From positions 1 through 58,491 of the forward strand of contig JBHHXE010000002.1 in the NCBI GenBank assembly GCA_046756865.1: a stretch of DNA of 58,491 bases, in the 5' to 3' direction. A program made the translations under genes and the position numbers. The notes under the pieces were generated by a model. That model saw only the letters and a list, made by a program, of their open reading frames with translations, was not told the origin of the DNA and ran no database searches. Source of the stretch: DUAG01 sp046756865 (GTDB lineage Bacteria; Nitrospirota; Nitrospiria; SBBL01; JAADHI01). This document shows, in pieces, positions 51,027 to 58,491 of this stretch. The first letter of the stretch is position 1. The number at the start of each line of letters is the position of its first letter.

Positions 51027-51674
51027 ATGAACTCTAAGTTTGGAAATAAGCGGGGAATTGGCGGGTTTTCAAGGAAACTGGCTCTATTAAGCATTGGGAT
51101 TCTATTATCAGGATGTACTCACATCAGCACCCTTAAACCCACAATGAATCAAAGTAGAGATATCGTTAAGATCCCAATATCTGTTGGTATTTATTACAGC
51201 CCTGAATTTAAGACCTACAATCAAGATCGCAAAACCGGTCCTCACCGCTGGGTCATTCCTCTAGGTCAGGCAAGTGTAGCCGCGTTTGATCAGGCGATTA
51301 AAAAGGTCTTTGATAGAACGATCCATGTCTCTAGTCGCCCTCCTTTCACTCACAATAATTATAAGGTCGATACCGTAATCGAACCAAAAATAGAACATTT
51401 TAATTTCGACCTTCCATTGTTTATGGGGACATACTCTGCAGAAGTTGTATACCGAATAACCCTTTACTCATCAGATGGCACCCCATTTATATCCTGGACA
51501 GTGCGAGGTACAGGGGAAAGACCCTCTGGTTTTGATTACCTAACTCATGCGACTCCAATCGGCGAGGCAACTGATTTGGCCATACAGGGTGCAATCACAA
51601 AGTTTATGACAGGTTTTTCTGATGTCCCAGAGGTAAAAAACTGGCTGCGAAAGGAAAAGACCTCAGGCCATTGA
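51027..51674 (+). CDS. Lipoprotein of unknown function
   Basis: The 215 residues start at ATG 51027 (AGGAAAG upstream). The signal ends LLSGC with Cys30. The mature part is beta-rich (DIVKIPISVGIYYSPEFKTY, and VDTVIEPKIEHFNFDLPLFM). It has the flavour of envelope lipoproteins of the LptE/YajI kind, but I can name no family. It is A/T-rich compared with neighbours. The next lipoprotein follows 44 bp on, so they are probably co-transcribed. Confidence 0.82.
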   Translation: MNSKFGNKRGIGGFSRKLALLSIGILLSGCTHISTLKPTMNQSRDIVKIPISVGIYYSPEFKTYNQDRKTGPHRWVIPLGQASVAAFDQAIKKVFDRTIHVSSRPPFTHNNYKVDTVIEPKIEHFNFDLPLFMGTYSAEVVYRITLYSSDGTPFISWTVRGTGERPSGFDYLTHATPIGEATDLAIQGAITKFMTGFSDVPEVKNWLRKEKTSGH

Positions 51675-51718
51675 TAAAGCTATCCGTTGGTACACCAACT
51701 AAGCAAAGGAGACCAGAA

Positions 51719-52351
51719 ATGCGAAATCATCTGCTTTTTTATATTGTTCTCTTTAATGCACTTTCCGGGTGTGCATCGTACAAAGCAACCCAGGCCCCTA
51801 TGCCCGAACCTGGGAATATGATGGCTTGGAAAACGGAACAAAAGGTGGATGTAGGCGTAAATCCTTACATTAGCCCAAAGGATCAAAAACAGTTTTTTGG
51901 TGCCAATATAAAAGATAAAGGCATCTTAGCGATCCAAGTATATCTAAAAAACAATGGAAAGAGAGTGATGCTGGCCCGTCCATCTGACATGCTCCTGAAA
52001 CTACCCCAAGGGAAGGAGTTGACTTCTGCCAGAACAAGCGAAGTCGTTTCGAAACTTCAAAAGTCAGGGAGTTTTTGGGGAACATTCTTCTTTGGCTTTA
52101 TTGGTATGATGGCTGCAGAATCGTCAAATGATAGGGCTAATGCCTCCATGCTATCTGATTTCAGGAACAAGGAATTTCATGAAGTGCGTTTAAAAAATGA
52201 CGATTCCACACATGGATTTATCTATTTCGTAATTCCTGAGCAACACAGCGACGATCCTGATGCTACGCTATTGGTTCGGGTTGTTGACGCAGAGGAAGCG
52301 ACAAGCATCGTAATCAAGTTGCCTATTAAAATCGCCGATAACAAAAAATAA
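51719..52351 (+). CDS. Lipoprotein of unknown function
   Basis: ATG 51719 has AAGGAG 8 bases upstream, giving 210 residues; the frame is open to 51671 without support. The lipobox is LSGC (Cys 18). A small hydrophobic glycine-rich segment (FWGTFFFGFIGMMAAES) near residues 120-137 suggests a second membrane contact. The C-terminus is beta-rich. No family is recognised. It forms a pair with the preceding lipoprotein. Confidence 0.8.
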   Translation: MRNHLLFYIVLFNALSGCASYKATQAPMPEPGNMMAWKTEQKVDVGVNPYISPKDQKQFFGANIKDKGILAIQVYLKNNGKRVMLARPSDMLLKLPQGKELTSARTSEVVSKLQKSGSFWGTFFFGFIGMMAAESSNDRANASMLSDFRNKEFHEVRLKNDDSTHGFIYFVIPEQHSDDPDATLLVRVVDAEEATSIVIKLPIKIADNKK

Positions 52352-52486
52352 ACTATACGAATTAACCATCTTTTTAAACAAACTACCCCTTCTTCCAGGC
52401 ACAACACGGTCAGTGAAGCACGGTTGTAGAGGTCTTGAATCTCCATTTTTACTGGATCCAAAATTTTTCCGCCTTAACTTGCCGTA

Positions 52487-52867
52487 TCACTTTCGACTGG
52501 CAAGCCGAACCACCCTCCCCCGAAACATCCAGACATAAATGCCAAGATTTATTCCTAATACAAGAAACCCGAGTGTAACCTGTAGTCGTCGGGTCAGGAT
52601 GACTGGATAGAGGATCGGGAGAAGGTAGTGCTCGATAAAACCGGTACTGTACCCGGCAGCACCACCCATCTCACGGAGCCAGTTCTCCAGCGGCGTGAGC
52701 GGGCAAAGCCCTCCGAACAATGCTATTCCTGCCGCCCACACCACGGCCGGGAGGTGCAGCCAGGCCCATCCCTTTATCCTGAATACGAGGGTCCCGCCCA
52801 ATACCACAAATAAAACAAAGCTCAGGTGGACAAGCAACACAAGATCGGCGAGAATGCGATAGAACAT
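52487..52867 (-). CDS. DUF2784 membrane protein
   Basis: The 126 residues form four membrane helices. They carry DUF2784 hallmarks: LADLVLLVHLSFVLFVVLGG, the loop CPLTPLENWLRE and GFIEHYLLPILYP. The role is unknown. It is 21 bp downstream of kbl on the same strand, at the tail of the threonine/histidine catabolic unit. Confidence 0.88.
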   Translation of the reverse strand: MFYRILADLVLLVHLSFVLFVVLGGTLVFRIKGWAWLHLPAVVWAAGIALFGGLCPLTPLENWLREMGGAAGYSTGFIEHYLLPILYPVILTRRLQVTLGFLVLGINLGIYVWMFRGRVVRLASRK

Positions 52868-52888
52868 TTTTTCGCTTCCCCCTCTCTA

Positions 52889-54073
52889 TCAGATAACACC
52901 GACCTCCTTTGCGACCTTTTTGAATTTTTCCAGAGCAAAGGCCAGGTCGGCCTCGTCATGCGCCGCAGAGATCTGAACACGTATCCGGTCTTCGCCTCTC
53001 GGAACAACCGGGAAAGAAAAAGGGACAACATAGATCCCTTCCTCAAGAAGACGTTTTGCCATCTCTTTCGCACAAATCGGATCTCCGATTAAGACCGGGA
53101 TAATAGGATGGAACCCCGCTTTGATCTGAAGACCGATCGCCGTGATCTCTTTCCGAAAAAATGTAGTGTTGGCCCGGAGCCGTTCTTTTCGCTCAGGTTC
53201 TTTTTCCAGCAGATCAAATGCAGCAAGGGCGGCCGCAGCAATCATGGGCGGAAGAGCGTTTGAAAAGAGATAGGGACGGGAGTGCTGCCGGAGGAGGTCG
53301 ATCAATTCGCGACGGCCTGAGACAAACCCTCCCGAAGCCCCTCCCATCGCCTTACCCAATGTGCTGGTAATCAAGTCCACACGACCCATCACGTTGCAGT
53401 GGTCTATTGAGCCGCGTCCTCCATCCCCCAAGAATCCAGTCGCATGAGAGTCATCGACCATCACAAGCGCCTCATATCGCTCCGCCAGCTTGCAGATCTC
53501 CCTCAGGGGGGAGATCTCCCCGTCCATCGAAAAAATGCCGTCGGTCGCGATGATCCGCATCCGGTGATTCTTTGTCTCCTGGAGTTTTTCTTCCAGGTCC
53601 TTCATATCCATATGGTGGTAACGGAAACGCGCCGCCTTGCACAGGCGGACGCCATCAATAATAGAGGCATGGTTCAGGGCATCGGAGAGGATCGCATCTT
53701 CTTCCGAAAAAAGGGTTTCAAAAAGGCCCGTATTTGCGTCGAAGCATGAAGAATAAAGTAAAGTGGCATCGGTATTCAGAAAGGTACTGATCCGTGCCTC
53801 CAATTGGATGTGAAGGTCCTGGGTCCCGCAGATAAAGCGAACTGAAGCCATGCCATACCCGCGCTCATCAAGCGCCTGCCTCGCGGCCCGTATCAGATCG
53901 GGATGGTCTGCCAGACCAAGGTAGTTGTTTGCACAAAAGTTCAGAAGACGACGCCCTCCGATGAGGATGTGAGCACCTTGGGGGGAGGTAATCGGCCACT
54001 CCTCTTTTGTGAGGCCGGAGCGCTTGATCTCCCCCAGTTCAGCGCGGACAATTTTCCTGACCTCTTCATTCAT
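52889..54073 (-). CDS. kbl: Glycine C-acetyltransferase (2-amino-3-ketobutyrate CoA ligase)
   Basis: Kbl splits 2-amino-3-ketobutyrate with CoA to glycine and acetyl-CoA. The 394-residue PLP enzyme shows NNYLGLADHP, the VDDSHATG block (Asp207) and Lys241 in STLGKAMGG. It overlaps tdh by 4 bp, so the two-step threonine degradation is one unit (Tdh makes the unstable keto acid, Kbl uses it). Related AONS-type enzymes (BioF) have similar motifs, but the tdh neighbour settles the call. Confidence 0.95.
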   Translation of the reverse strand: MNEEVRKIVRAELGEIKRSGLTKEEWPITSPQGAHILIGGRRLLNFCANNYLGLADHPDLIRAARQALDERGYGMASVRFICGTQDLHIQLEARISTFLNTDATLLYSSCFDANTGLFETLFSEEDAILSDALNHASIIDGVRLCKAARFRYHHMDMKDLEEKLQETKNHRMRIIATDGIFSMDGEISPLREICKLAERYEALVMVDDSHATGFLGDGGRGSIDHCNVMGRVDLITSTLGKAMGGASGGFVSGRRELIDLLRQHSRPYLFSNALPPMIAAAALAAFDLLEKEPERKERLRANTTFFRKEITAIGLQIKAGFHPIIPVLIGDPICAKEMAKRLLEEGIYVVPFSFPVVPRGEDRIRVQISAAHDEADLAFALEKFKKVAKEVGVI

Positions 54074-55143
54074 CTTCTTGCTCCTCTTTTCTTCAGGAGT
54101 TGGGAATTGGGATAGAGGACAACCTTTGCCGCTTCTCTCGGGTTTGCCTCCATCATCTGGAAGCCTTTTTCAAAATCTTCAAAAGGAAGATGGTGGGTCA
54201 GGACCGGACCTGGATCGAGTCGTCCGGTGTTCAGCATCCCGGCCATCTCAAACCAGGTTTCAAACATTTTGCGGCCATTGATCCCATAGAGTCGGATGCC
54301 TTTAAGGATAATATCTTCATTAAAATCAATTGAAACCGATCGCGATGGCAGGCCAAAGGCTGAAAACCGTCCCCCCTTCTGCACCATTTTCAAACCCTCT
54401 GAAATGGCTTTTGGGTCTCCTGTCATTTCGATGACCACGTCAAGACCCGACCCCGAAGTCTCATCCATGATCGCCTCAACAACGTTCACCTGGTCAGGAC
54501 GATAGACCACGTCTGCCCCCATTCTACGACCGATCTCCAGGCAAAGGGGATTGAGACCCGTCAGCAAAATTCGGGAAGCACCGGATGCCCGCGCCACTGC
54601 AACGGAAAAGAGGCCAACCGGCCCGTCTCCCAGGATGAGCACCTGCCGGCACGCGACCGTTTCAACCCCGGTCGCATAAATGGCATTTCCCAAGGGGTCC
54701 TGGATGGAGGCAATATCAGGAGGGAGAGAGGCCTCATTTTTCCAGAGACTCCGTTCCGGAATCGCAACGTACTCCGCAAAACAACCGTCCCGGTCCACTC
54801 CCAGGATCTCCAGATCATCACATAGATGTGGACTCCCCCGCAGGCAAGTCTCACAGGCGAGACAAGGGATGTGGCTGTCAGACGAAACAAAGTCGTCCGG
54901 GCTAAAGCGCACAACGCTTTCTCCGACCTCGACAACCCGCCCGGAAAATTCATGACCTATGATTTGAGGAATCGCCTCGACCCGGTTCCGGGCCCAGCCA
55001 TCCCAACGATCCAGATGGAGATCAGTCCCGCAGATGGAAACCACATCGACCCGAATGAGCGCTTCATCCGCTTTTGGAGAAGGAATCGGGACCTCGTGCA
55101 TCTCCAGGCCCTTCCCTGCTTTGGCCTTGATGATCGCTTTCAT
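54070..55143 (-). CDS. tdh: L-threonine 3-dehydrogenase (zinc alcohol dehydrogenase family)
   Basis: The 357 residues have catalytic zinc ligands C38 and H63-E64, structural zinc cysteines C94, C97, C100 and C108, and the NAD site LILGDGPVGLFSV. Tdh oxidises threonine to 2-amino-3-ketobutyrate. The kbl overlap supports threonine as substrate. A sorbitol dehydrogenase-like substrate would otherwise be possible. Confidence 0.92.
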   Translation of the reverse strand: MKAIIKAKAGKGLEMHEVPIPSPKADEALIRVDVVSICGTDLHLDRWDGWARNRVEAIPQIIGHEFSGRVVEVGESVVRFSPDDFVSSDSHIPCLACETCLRGSPHLCDDLEILGVDRDGCFAEYVAIPERSLWKNEASLPPDIASIQDPLGNAIYATGVETVACRQVLILGDGPVGLFSVAVARASGASRILLTGLNPLCLEIGRRMGADVVYRPDQVNVVEAIMDETSGSGLDVVIEMTGDPKAISEGLKMVQKGGRFSAFGLPSRSVSIDFNEDIILKGIRLYGINGRKMFETWFEMAGMLNTGRLDPGPVLTHHLPFEDFEKGFQMMEANPREAAKVVLYPNSQLLKKRGARR

Positions 55144-55173
55144 TGGCTTCCCTCAACCCTCTCTCGTCTACTA

Positions 55174-56418
55174 TCATAATACCATTTTCCCTTTTTTGAT
55201 AACCTTATCGACATGGTTCAGCCCAAAGTAGTAAGGGAGCTGTTGATAATGATCAATATCAAGAAGGAGCAGGTCGGCCTGCTTTCCGACCTCAAGACTC
55301 CCAACCCTGGAAGCCATGCCGATCGCATGGGCCGCGTTAATCGTGGCGGCTGCGATCGCTTCCGACGTCGATAGACCAAGGTTACGAACAGCGAGGTGAA
55401 TCATTTCCTGCATCGAGAGAGAAGGACAGGAGCCGGGGTTGAAATCACTCGCCAGGGCAATCGGGACTCCGCCCTCAATCAATGCGCGTGCCGGGGGAAT
55501 CTCCTTCATCCGGAGAAAGTGTGAAACCCCAGGAAGGAGGACGCCAACCGCGCCGCTTTCAGCCAGGAGCGGAATTTCATTCTCCTGAATGGCGTCAAGG
55601 TGGTCCACAGAGACCGCCCCGAATTCGACGGCCAGGCGGATACCCCCCTGGTCTGAAAACTCACCCGCATGAAGCTTCACCTGATAACCCGTTATCAATG
55701 CCTGCGCCAAAACACGTCTCGTTTGCGCATACGAAAATGCGCCCTCCTCGCAGAAGACATCACAAAACTGTGCCCCCGGTTTCACTTCAGACAACATGCC
55801 GATCACCAGGTCAACATAGGCATCCGGGTCATTTAGATACTCTCTCGGGATGGCATGCGCGCCCAAGAAGGTCAGAACCACATCAAGCGGCGTCTCTTCT
55901 TTTAATTTCTGAATTACCTCTAAGAGCTTAAGCTCGTTTTTTTGATCAAGCCCGTATCCGCTCTTGATCTCCACCGTTGTCGTCCCATGGGACAACATCT
56001 TTTTCAAAGTTTTCTTTGCCCGATTGAGAAGGTGTTCAGGAGAGGCTGCGCGTGTCGCATCAACCGTCCTCAAGATCCCGCCTCCTTTTTCCAAGATTTC
56101 CAGGTAGGAAACCCCTCGCATCTTCTCTTCCCATTCCCCCTCGCGGCTTCCGGCAAAGACGGCATGGGTGTGGGGGTCTACTAGGCCGGGCATCACCACC
56201 TTTCCTCCGGCGTCGATCTCCAGCTTCGCCCGGCCAATCTGCCGATACGCCGCCTCGCTTCCAACCCAGGCGATCTTTTCCCCTGAAATCCCGATGGCCC
56301 CGTTCAGGATCAGGCCGACATCAGCCAGCTCAGCGCGTCGCTTCGGATGCGTGCTTGCCCCGGACAGGGTAAGAAGCTCACCGCAACGGATGATGGCTAT
56401 GTCGAAAATGGTAGACAT
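55174..56418 (-). CDS. hutI: Imidazolonepropionase
   Basis: HutI opens the imidazolone ring in histidine degradation, giving N-formimino-glutamate. The 414 residues have the amidohydrolase metal motif GLVDPHTHAVFAG (His83, His85), KSGYGLDQKNELKLLE, KLHAGEFSDQGG and ASDFNPGSCPS. HutU makes its substrate and lies 1.7 kb upstream, cut off by accessory DNA. It leads into tdh-kbl on the same strand. Confidence 0.95.
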   Translation of the reverse strand: MSTIFDIAIIRCGELLTLSGASTHPKRRAELADVGLILNGAIGISGEKIAWVGSEAAYRQIGRAKLEIDAGGKVVMPGLVDPHTHAVFAGSREGEWEEKMRGVSYLEILEKGGGILRTVDATRAASPEHLLNRAKKTLKKMLSHGTTTVEIKSGYGLDQKNELKLLEVIQKLKEETPLDVVLTFLGAHAIPREYLNDPDAYVDLVIGMLSEVKPGAQFCDVFCEEGAFSYAQTRRVLAQALITGYQVKLHAGEFSDQGGIRLAVEFGAVSVDHLDAIQENEIPLLAESGAVGVLLPGVSHFLRMKEIPPARALIEGGVPIALASDFNPGSCPSLSMQEMIHLAVRNLGLSTSEAIAAATINAAHAIGMASRVGSLEVGKQADLLLLDIDHYQQLPYYFGLNHVDKVIKKGKMVL

Positions 56419-56582
56419 AATTTCTCCCTTTCTTCCTCATCTCTTAAACCAAAACAATTACAGTGCTCCTGCAACCCGACAGCGCTATAATTCTGCTCAT
56501 GGAGCAAGATCTTTTGCCAATACATATTATGTCGTGGAGATGAAGACATGTCGACTCTACCGGTTAGCTGCCTTCTTTTTCT

Positions 56583-56870
56583 TCAGAAGAGTTTTTTGAG
56601 ACGAGCCATGTCGATTGGTTCGTTCTCAAATGCCATCGACTGGAGAACCCATTCCAGAAAGGTCTTTCGGTGCGCTACGGCCAATTTCTCTGACATATTG
56701 TGCCGTTTCTGCCCTTTCTTTAGCTTTATGTTTAACTTAGTGAGATTAATAGACTCGTAACTTGGTGATTCCATTAAGATAATTATCCCATGTCTCGATC
56801 TTGGAGACAAGGACCCGTATCTATTCGAATTGAAGCATCTTGCTACTCTGGAGCATAGGCCCCTGTTCAT
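56583..56870 (-). CDS. Orphan hypothetical protein
   Basis: The 95 residues start at ATG 56870 (AGGA 10 bases before). Only the last ~60 look protein-like (NMSEKLAVAHRKTFLEWVLQ, then SMAFENEPIDMARLKKLF). The first 30 could be non-coding, with an internal ATG at 56774. No family is recognised. It lies between hutI and the hicAB cassette and might be a second, degraded cassette. Confidence 0.4.
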   Translation of the reverse strand: MNRGLCSRVARCFNSNRYGSLSPRSRHGIIILMESPSYESINLTKLNIKLKKGQKRHNMSEKLAVAHRKTFLEWVLQSMAFENEPIDMARLKKLF

Positions 56871-57159
56871 ATAATTTCTATCCTGTTCTGATGCTGGTCC
56901 AGGACGGTTAATACAGAATTAAGAAAGCGGCTTAGATAAATCTCACCCCCGCCTCTTTTTCTTATCCTTCTGAGTTTGCGTGAAGATGCTTTGCTGTTCT
57001 CAATAATCGTTTCCCTGACTGCTCCTAGAGAAGACGTTATTCAGAGTATTTGGTCGTAAAGAAAAAACGGGGTAAAAGACAGGTTTAGCTTAAAAGGAAA
57101 GTTTATCTTACTAATCTTCAACTTCAATGGGCGAAGGGATTGTTGGTTGCGGAGAGAAA
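56871..57159. other. Gap between orphan ORF and attC-like site
   Basis: About 290 bp with no supported gene or repeat. It follows the attC-like site in cassette orientation. Confidence 0.4.
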
Positions 57160-57251
57160 GTGACGCGCGAGTTAACCCGCCGCGCCACAGGCCCCAAGCT
57201 AAAATTGACAGCGCAGATTCGCGGTCTGTGTTGAGCGACGGGTTATATGCC
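57160..57251 (-). other. attC-like recombination site of an integron cassette
   Basis: It begins 4 bp after the hicB stop. On the minus strand it starts GGCATATAACCCGTCGCTCA (R'' box ATATAAC, then L'') and ends GGCGGGTTAACTCGCGCGTC. TAACCCGTCGC pairs with GCGGCGGGTTA over 11 bp, and CACAGACC pairs inwards with GGCCTGTG. The order resembles aadA-type attC sites (TAAC..TCG.TCAA ... TTAACTC..GCGT). The R' box is either GTTAACT or a degenerate GTCACTT. The junction upstream of hicA, GTTAGATACC, is complementary to R'' at 8 of 10 positions. Confidence 0.68.
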
Positions 57252-57254
57252 GCT

Positions 57255-57587
57255 TTACCCGTTTACTGAACGCTTAAGGATTTCAGACACCCACTGATTT
57301 ATGCTTTTATCTTCGGCTTTTGCGCGTACTGCAATATCACTATGCAACCTAGGCGAAATTCTGAGATTAAACTTCCCCGAATACTCTTTAATCGGGTTAA
57401 TCCCTTCCTCTTTACAAACCTCAAGAAAAACCTTCAATGAATTCTTAAACTCCTTTCGAAGGCTCGCCGGACTTTTTCCATAAAAATCGGCACCTCCGTT
57501 TAGCCCAAGAATCTCTCCTCGAAATTGATCAAGTTCGGGATCATATTCAATCTTTGCTTTGTACCCATCGATTTCCATGACGTTCAT
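57255..57587 (-). CDS. hicB: HicB-type antitoxin
   Basis: The 110 residues have an N-terminal HicB partial RNase-H-like fold (KAKIEYDPELDQFRGEILGL, then GADFYGKSPASLRKEFKNSL) and a C-terminal ribbon-helix-helix (FNLRISPRLHSDIAVRAKAE). It neutralises HicA and binds the operator upstream of hicA. It overlaps hicA by 4 bp and is followed by the attC-like site. Confidence 0.9.
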   Translation of the reverse strand: MNVMEIDGYKAKIEYDPELDQFRGEILGLNGGADFYGKSPASLRKEFKNSLKVFLEVCKEEGINPIKEYSGKFNLRISPRLHSDIAVRAKAEDKSINQWVSEILKRSVNG

Positions 57588-57838
57588 GGCTTCACCTCAT
57601 ATAATTCTAACCATTTTCGAATACTGGCAATTGCCCCTTTATCTGTATTCGGAGAAGGGTGGGGCCTGTGAAATACACGAACTTCCCCGAAAAGGACTAC
57701 GGAAATACGAGATCCTGCTCTTTCTGAAATATTCGCACCTAGTGCCTTAAACAATGATTCAACATCTGCCCATGGGATATTTCCACTGGTTGGTCGCTTA
57801 AAGATTTGACCAAGAGTTTTCTGATGTTTGCGCTTCAT
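57584..57838 (-). CDS. hicA: HicA-type mRNA interferase toxin
   Basis: ATG 57838 gives 84 residues of the HicA double-stranded-RNA-binding-like fold: IPWADVESLFKALGANISER, then GSRISVVLFGEVRVFHRPHP. The histidine of VFHRPHP is the likely catalytic one. It cleaves translated mRNAs. No ribosome site precedes the ATG, so the message may be leaderless or have a very short leader. The operator lies 9 bp upstream. Confidence 0.88.
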   Translation of the reverse strand: MKRKHQKTLGQIFKRPTSGNIPWADVESLFKALGANISERAGSRISVVLFGEVRVFHRPHPSPNTDKGAIASIRKWLELYEVKP

Positions 57839-57846
57839 CAAACGAA

Positions 57847-57867
57847 TAGTACCATATTACGGTACTA
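57847..57867. promoter_or_regulatory. Palindromic operator of hicAB
   Basis: Perfect 7 bp arms TAGTACC and GGTACTA with a 7 bp centre containing, on the minus strand, TAATAT as a -10. A ribbon-helix-helix HicB dimer would bind here and autoregulate the operon. Confidence 0.72.
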
Positions 57868-57889
57868 AATAAAACCCAGAGTCATATGA

Positions 57890-58089
57890 GGTATCTAACG
57901 GGTGCCGGATGAGCCGCGAGGATGGGAGCATGGGGCCATGGTTTTTGGCGCCGTGCTTCCACCGCAGTCGGCTCTATTGGCTTGATAGGTGGAACGTCTT
58001 GTGCGCTCCCCGTAGCAGGCCAATAGAGTGAAACTCATCCGGCACCCGATAAGTGGAGCACGAAGCGGTCCACTTATCATGTCGATACC
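57890..58089. repeat. Nested palindromic element between hutU and hicA
   Basis: The outer ends are GGTATC and GATACC. Inside lie perfect 15 bp arms CGGGTGCCGGATGAG (57899-57913) and CTCATCCGGCACCCG (58034-58048), an inner pair CTCTATTGGC/GCCAATAGAG (57972-57981, 58019-58028), and a separate hairpin GATAAGTGGA/TCCACTTATC (58048-58057, 58069-58078). No protein is encoded. It may be a mobile palindrome or a structured RNA. Confidence 0.7.
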
Positions 58090-58105
58090 GTGGGGAGATG
58101 AATCT

Positions 58106-58491
58106 TTACAACTCCTTTGGGATCTTAATTTTCTTCTTCTTTGCTGTTTTCCGTGCCTGGTCATAGCCGGCGTCGAAATGCCGTGCGACGCCGATTCCGG
58201 GATCGACGGTGAGGACATTTTGAAGACGCTTCTCTCTGGCTTTAGTTCCGTCTGCGACGATGACCATCCCCGCGTGGAGGGCATTCCCGATCCCGACGCC
58301 GCCTCCATGGTGAAAAGAGACCCAGGAGGCGCCCGAAACAGCGTTCAGGGCAAAATTGATGAAGGGCCAGTCGGCGACCGCATCCGAGCCGTCGGCCATT
58401 TCCTCGGTCTCCCGGTGCGGAGAGGCAACCGAACCACAATCGAGATGATCCCGGCCGATGACGATGGGGGCCGACACCTCTCCACGCCGGA
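58106..58491 (-). CDS. hutU: Urocanate hydratase (C-terminal part, truncated by window end)
   Basis: The C-terminal ~128 residues are visible; the gene runs past the window edge. GRDHLDCGSVASPHRETEEM, DGSDAVADWPFINFALNA, SWVSFHHGGGVGIGNALHAG and VLTVDPGIGVARHFDAGYD are the conserved end of HutU. The cysteine of LDCGSV is in the active site. It adds water to urocanate using NAD+ as electrophile. The following gene in the pathway, hutI, lies beyond the cassette. The C-terminus ends in a lysine-rich tail. Confidence 0.95.
   Translation of the reverse strand, partial: RRGEVSAPIVIGRDHLDCGSVASPHRETEEMADGSDAVADWPFINFALNAVSGASWVSFHHGGGVGIGNALHAGMVIVADGTKAREKRLQNVLTVDPGIGVARHFDAGYDQARKTAKKKKIKIPKEL

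Noticed and set aside
56419..56582. Second attC site after the orphan ORF
   Set aside because: GCTAACC and GGGTTGC can pair weakly, but L''/L' boxes and a GTTRRRY end are absent.
1..58491. CRISPR array or complete insertion sequence
   Set aside because: No evenly spaced repeat-spacer run, cas gene or transposase was found on either strand; the repeats seen are dispersed palindromes.

Overview
The window is bacterial chromosome from a Gram-negative organism. It encodes outer-membrane porins, lipoproteins, an RND efflux pump and dTDP-rhamnose synthesis. I lean towards a Nitrospirota-like or neighbouring lineage, because of the broad protein style, the thioredoxin-like 2Fe-2S ferredoxin and the abundance of intergenic palindromes. 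No rRNA or ribosomal marker is present, so this is a weak inference. Most genes are compact and operonic, with 1-4 bp overlaps and frequent GTG/TTG starts. Gaps between transcription units are filled by several families of short palindromic repeats.

Layout. 1-4.7 kb: truncated gamma-carbonic anhydrase, DJ-1/PfpI protein, small zinc-ribbon protein, UbiB-like kinase and HEAT-repeat lipoprotein. 4.8-17.8 kb, mostly minus strand: GAF-GGDEF sensor, DUF4177, patatin, sugar epimerase, tlyA, dxs, ispA, xseB, yjbQ, xseA, rarA, a 6S RNA gene I identify from structure and position, zapA and zapB-like. 18-23.5 kb: 2Fe-2S ferredoxin, then rfbD/C/A/B plus a sugar aminotransferase. 23.6-25.8 kb: recO and a PQQ-type sugar dehydrogenase lipoprotein.

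25.9-34.2 kb is a coherent iron locus. It holds fur with a good promoter, two tandem homologous porins (the second with a 16/19 Fur box beside its -10), an ApbE-FMN-binding fusion with an internal Tat-like signal, a 4-TM histidine-containing membrane protein, and an FbpB/FbpC-type ferric ABC importer without a substrate-binding protein. 34.3-45.2 kb: Fis-type regulator, two UbiE-like methyltransferases, a secreted protein, a large GGDEF-EAL protein, a DUF2400 protein, an SLC13 transporter and an FAD oxidoreductase. 45.3-50.6 kb: RND pump and nickel superoxide dismutase with its maturation protease (sodN/sodX). 50.6-52.4 kb: AT-rich stretch with two lipoproteins. 52.5-58.5 kb: amino-acid catabolism (kbl, tdh, hutI, partial hutU).

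The hut genes are separated by about 1.7 kb of accessory DNA. It carries a hicAB toxin-antitoxin pair that looks like a solitary integron gene cassette: it is followed directly by an attC-like site, and its 5' junction (GTTAGATACC) is complementary to the R'' box of that site. A 200 bp nested palindrome lies between the cassette and hutU. The strongest leads for something new are this cassette, the Fur-controlled flavin/iron locus, and a 122 bp palindromic repeat family whose arms co-vary between copies.
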